From: an uncultured Clostridia bacterium
Lineage (GTDB): Bacteria; Bacillota; Clostridia; Christensenellales; Aristaeellaceae
Direction: 5' to 3'
Assembly (NCBI GenBank): GCA_937906775.1
Contig: CALCUD010000061.1
Coordinates: 1-7,593 of the forward strand
Length of the DNA stretch: 7,593 nt
The stretch's first letter is position 1; each line of letters starts with the position of its first letter. Below, piece after piece: positions 5,998 to 7,593 of the stretch. Both the position numbers and the translations under genes were made by a program. Below the pieces are notes generated by a model that saw nothing but the letters and a program-made list of their open reading frames with translations, had not been told where the DNA came from and did no database searches.

Positions 5998-7124
5998 ATA
6001 AAAAAACCAAAGGCATTCTTCTCAATACAGTTGTCATCAGTATTCTGCTGATTCTGTTTATCCTTTACCGGAACAGAATGGTTGTCGAAGGTGACAAGAA
6101 TTTTCGTCTGAATACGGTTCCCGCTATTTGGCAATGCTGTTATCTGATCATCCTGGCCTGCAGTCTGAATCTGGTCCTCGGCTTCATGGGGCAGTTAAGC
6201 ATCGCGCAATGCGGATTTATGGCTATTGGCGCGTATACTTCCGCGTTGTTGTCTCTCGCTTTTGAACGTGCAGGTTTCTACACTGAAAAAAGCGGATTCA
6301 ATTTCGCCTTTGCCCTGATCGTTTGCTTTATCAATGCGGGGCTTTTCAGCGCATTGATCGGTTTGCTTGTCGGGATTCCTGCTCTCAGGCTCCGCGGAGA
6401 TTATCTCGCAATTATCACTTTGGGCTTCGGTATGATCATCGTAAATTTAATCAATAATCTGCCCTTTGCAGGCCAGAATGGCCTTGCCGAAGGTTCTGCA
6501 AGCAGCAGCCTCTATGCTACCGGGCTTGGCTTTTCCTCCAAGCAGCAAGTCTCCTGGGTTATGCTGGCGATTGGGATCACTCTGGCCGCATTGATTATGA
6601 TGTTCATGTTCGTCCGCTCCAAATACGGCCGCGCGATTCGCGCGATCCGTGACGATGAGACCGCCGCGGAAGCCTGCGGCATCAATGTAAGCCAGTATAA
6701 AGTTAAAACCTTTGTATACAGTGCTTTCTTTGCCGGTGTTGCCGGCGCGCTTTACAGCTGCTGCAACAGTGCGCTTTCCACATCCTCATTTGCTTTTTCC
6801 AACAACAGTATTCTGAACTCTACCTTCGTGGTTGTGATGGTTGTTCTTGGCGGTATGGGAAGTCTTACCGGCTCTGTTGTAGCCGCTGTACTGATGTTCC
6901 TCCTGAATCACCTGATCAAGGACGGCACCTGGTTAAGCGAAGCTCCTGAACTGATCCAGGGAATCTTCAGCTACCCGATGCTTGTTTACAGTATCATTCT
7001 GGTTATTGTGATCATTTTCCGGCCTAAAGGGATCTTCGGCCGGAATGAATTCTCCCTGATCAATCTTCCTGCAATCATCCGGAGAGTTTTCTCAAGGAAA
7101 TCAGAAAAGGAGGTCGCGTCATGA
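5994..7124 (+). CDS. livM: Branched-chain amino acid ABC transporter permease LivM
   Basis: This 376-residue membrane protein is the second permease subunit. LNLVLGFMGQLSIAQCGFMA (58-77) followed by IGAYTS (78-83) corresponds to the LivM signature; AQCGF stands where GHAGF or GQAGF is common. GIPALRLRGDYLAIITLGFG (127-146) is highly typical. The ATPase coupling loop is YGRAIRAIRDDETAAEACGI (211-230). VVLGGMGSLTGS (283-294) and IFRPKGIFGR (341-350) follow. About nine hydrophobic segments are visible, roughly 7-26, 45-63, 66-90, 102-130, 134-156, 186-207, 236-258, 276-305 and 325-343. The N-terminus starts at the ATG that overlaps the livH stop, with AGGGAG at 5983-5988. The C-terminal tail after residue 350 is basic and probably cytoplasmic. 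The stop overlaps the livG start by four bases. Confidence 0.94.
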   Translation: MNKKTKGILLNTVVISILLILFILYRNRMVVEGDKNFRLNTVPAIWQCCYLIILACSLNLVLGFMGQLSIAQCGFMAIGAYTSALLSLAFERAGFYTEKSGFNFAFALIVCFINAGLFSALIGLLVGIPALRLRGDYLAIITLGFGMIIVNLINNLPFAGQNGLAEGSASSSLYATGLGFSSKQQVSWVMLAIGITLAALIMMFMFVRSKYGRAIRAIRDDETAAEACGINVSQYKVKTFVYSAFFAGVAGALYSCCNSALSTSSFAFSNNSILNSTFVVVMVVLGGMGSLTGSVVAAVLMFLLNHLIKDGTWLSEAPELIQGIFSYPMLVYSIILVIVIIFRPKGIFGRNEFSLINLPAIIRRVFSRKSEKEVAS

Positions 7125-7593
7125 GCAATCCGATTCTGAGTGTTGACCGGATCAGCATCAATTTCGGCGGATTAAAGCCGGTCGATTCCTTCAGTATGGA
7201 GCTGGAAGCAGGTGAAATGGTAGGGTTAATAGGTCCGAACGGAGCCGGAAAAACCACCTTTATCAATCTTATAATGAGATTTTTTGAGCCGGATGCCGGT
7301 GAAATTCTTTTTGACGGAATTTCCTCTCAAAAGCTTCACAAAAACGATATCCGAAAAACCACCGTTTTCAATCTTCTCAGCGGCGTCTATACACCGACGG
7401 AAGGGCAGATCCGCTTAAATGGGAAACGAATCGACGGAATGACCTCCCATGAGGTCGTTGCGGAAGGAATTGCCCGTACCTTTCAGAATATCCGCCTCTT
7501 CAAGGAAATGACTGTTCTGGAAAATGTGATGGTTTCATTTGTGAAGAATACGCAGTATTCTCTTTGGGATGCCACCTTCCGTACGCGTCGTTT
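7121..7593 (+). CDS. livG: Branched-chain amino acid ABC transporter ATPase LivG with 35-residue insertion after Walker A (C-terminal part beyond window)
   Basis: The first 157 codons of a cytoplasmic ATPase that powers LivHM are present. It opens with LSVDRISINFGGLKPVDSFS (7-26), a LivG-type N-terminus. Walker A is GPNGAGKTT (38-46). The Q-loop is ARTFQNIRLF (118-127, Q122), followed by MTVLENVMVSF. All of these are LivG-specific. Between Walker A and VFNLLSGVYTPTEGQIRLNG (82-101), which normally follows it directly, 35 extra residues (47-81) intervene. These resemble the same region of an ABC exporter ATPase (FINLIMRFFEPDAGEILFDG at 47-66, then KNDIRK). Without them Q122 would be Q87, near the usual position. 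The frame stays open throughout. Signature (LSGGQ) and Walker B motifs lie beyond the edge, so activity cannot be judged. The start is supported by AAAAGGAGG (7105-7113), seven bases upstream, and by the ATGA overlap with livM. Confidence 0.88.
   Translation, partial: MSNPILSVDRISINFGGLKPVDSFSMELEAGEMVGLIGPNGAGKTTFINLIMRFFEPDAGEILFDGISSQKLHKNDIRKTTVFNLLSGVYTPTEGQIRLNGKRIDGMTSHEVVAEGIARTFQNIRLFKEMTVLENVMVSFVKNTQYSLWDATFRTRR
7248..7270 (+). repeat. Direct repeat, copy 1 (Walker A coding segment)
   Basis: This copy begins with GAAAAACCACC and extends to TCAATCTT. It matches copy 2 at 7353-7375 at 21 of 23 positions, with the first 11 bases identical, at a 105-base period. It codes for the end of Walker A (GKTT) and the FINL that follows. 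Confidence 0.85.
7259..7363 (+). other. 105-base in-frame exporter-like insertion inside livG
   Basis: This segment encodes residues 47-81 of livG. It is collinear with the segment that follows it: FINLIMRFFEPDAGEILFDG aligns with VFNLLSGVYTPTEGQIRLNG, sharing N-L, P, G, I and G positions. The gene thus carries two versions of the same ATPase region in tandem. The first has the MRFFEPDAGEILFDG wording common in MsbA/MdlB-type exporters. The exact edges can slide within the flanking direct repeat. Donor and mechanism are inference. Confidence 0.75.
7353..7375 (+). repeat. Direct repeat, copy 2 (end of the livG insertion)
   Basis: This is the second copy of the 23-base repeat. It differs from copy 1 at 7364 (G for T) and 7367 (T for A). 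In frame it codes for RKTTVFNL, marking the return from the exporter-like segment to the ordinary LivG sequence. Confidence 0.85.

Noticed and set aside
7248..7375. The 105-base repeat in livG as a mobile element or target-site duplication
   Set aside because: The unit is part of an ATPase coding sequence with no inverted ends or transposase, and the repeat itself is the conserved P-loop. Recombination between paralogues explains it better.

Overview
The window looks like a chromosomal segment of an anaerobic, low-to-moderate-GC member of the Bacillota (Clostridia-like). The reasons are a bifurcating-transhydrogenase gene pair (nfnA-nfnB) typical of anaerobic fermenters, a clostridial-type class II aldolase, strong AAGGAGG-type ribosome binding sites, tight four-base gene overlaps, and sigma-A-like promoters. 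Assignment below phylum is inference. One feature is unusual for a Gram-positive: the solute-binding protein has no lipobox.

Layout. The left third (1-2543) is a minus-strand operon read right to left: nfnA, nfnB, then a cysteine-synthase-family PLP enzyme that runs off the left edge. The start of nfnB sits two bases after the nfnA stop, and the cysteine synthase starts seven bases after the nfnB stop, so translation is probably coupled. A 213-base divergent intergenic region (2544-2756) holds promoter candidates for both directions and an imperfect 18-bp palindrome resembling a Rex (NADH/NAD+ sensor) site. A single class II fructose-bisphosphate aldolase gene follows on the plus strand and ends in a strong intrinsic terminator (3714-3741). 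From about 3775 to the right edge runs a branched-chain-amino-acid-type ABC transporter operon: livJ (binding protein), livH and livM (permeases), and livG (ATPase, cut by the right edge). It has a well-formed promoter and a hairpin between livJ and livH that may set the binding protein to permease ratio.

How the genes fit together. NfnAB balances NADH, NADPH and reduced ferredoxin. The aldolase is a central glycolytic step that supplies carbon ahead of NADH formation. The cysteine synthase is an amino acid biosynthetic step. The Liv system imports branched-chain amino acids or similar polar solutes.

The main anomaly is in livG. Directly after the Walker A motif the reading frame carries 35 extra codons (about 7259-7363). 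They resemble the equivalent segment of an ABC exporter ATPase rather than LivG. They are bounded by a 23-base direct repeat (21 of 23 identical, 105-base period). Removing them restores an ordinary LivG. This could be a real in-frame template-switch or gene-conversion event, or an assembly chimera. I found no RNA gene, CRISPR array, insertion sequence or phage element, and nothing that clearly amounts to a new multi-gene system.
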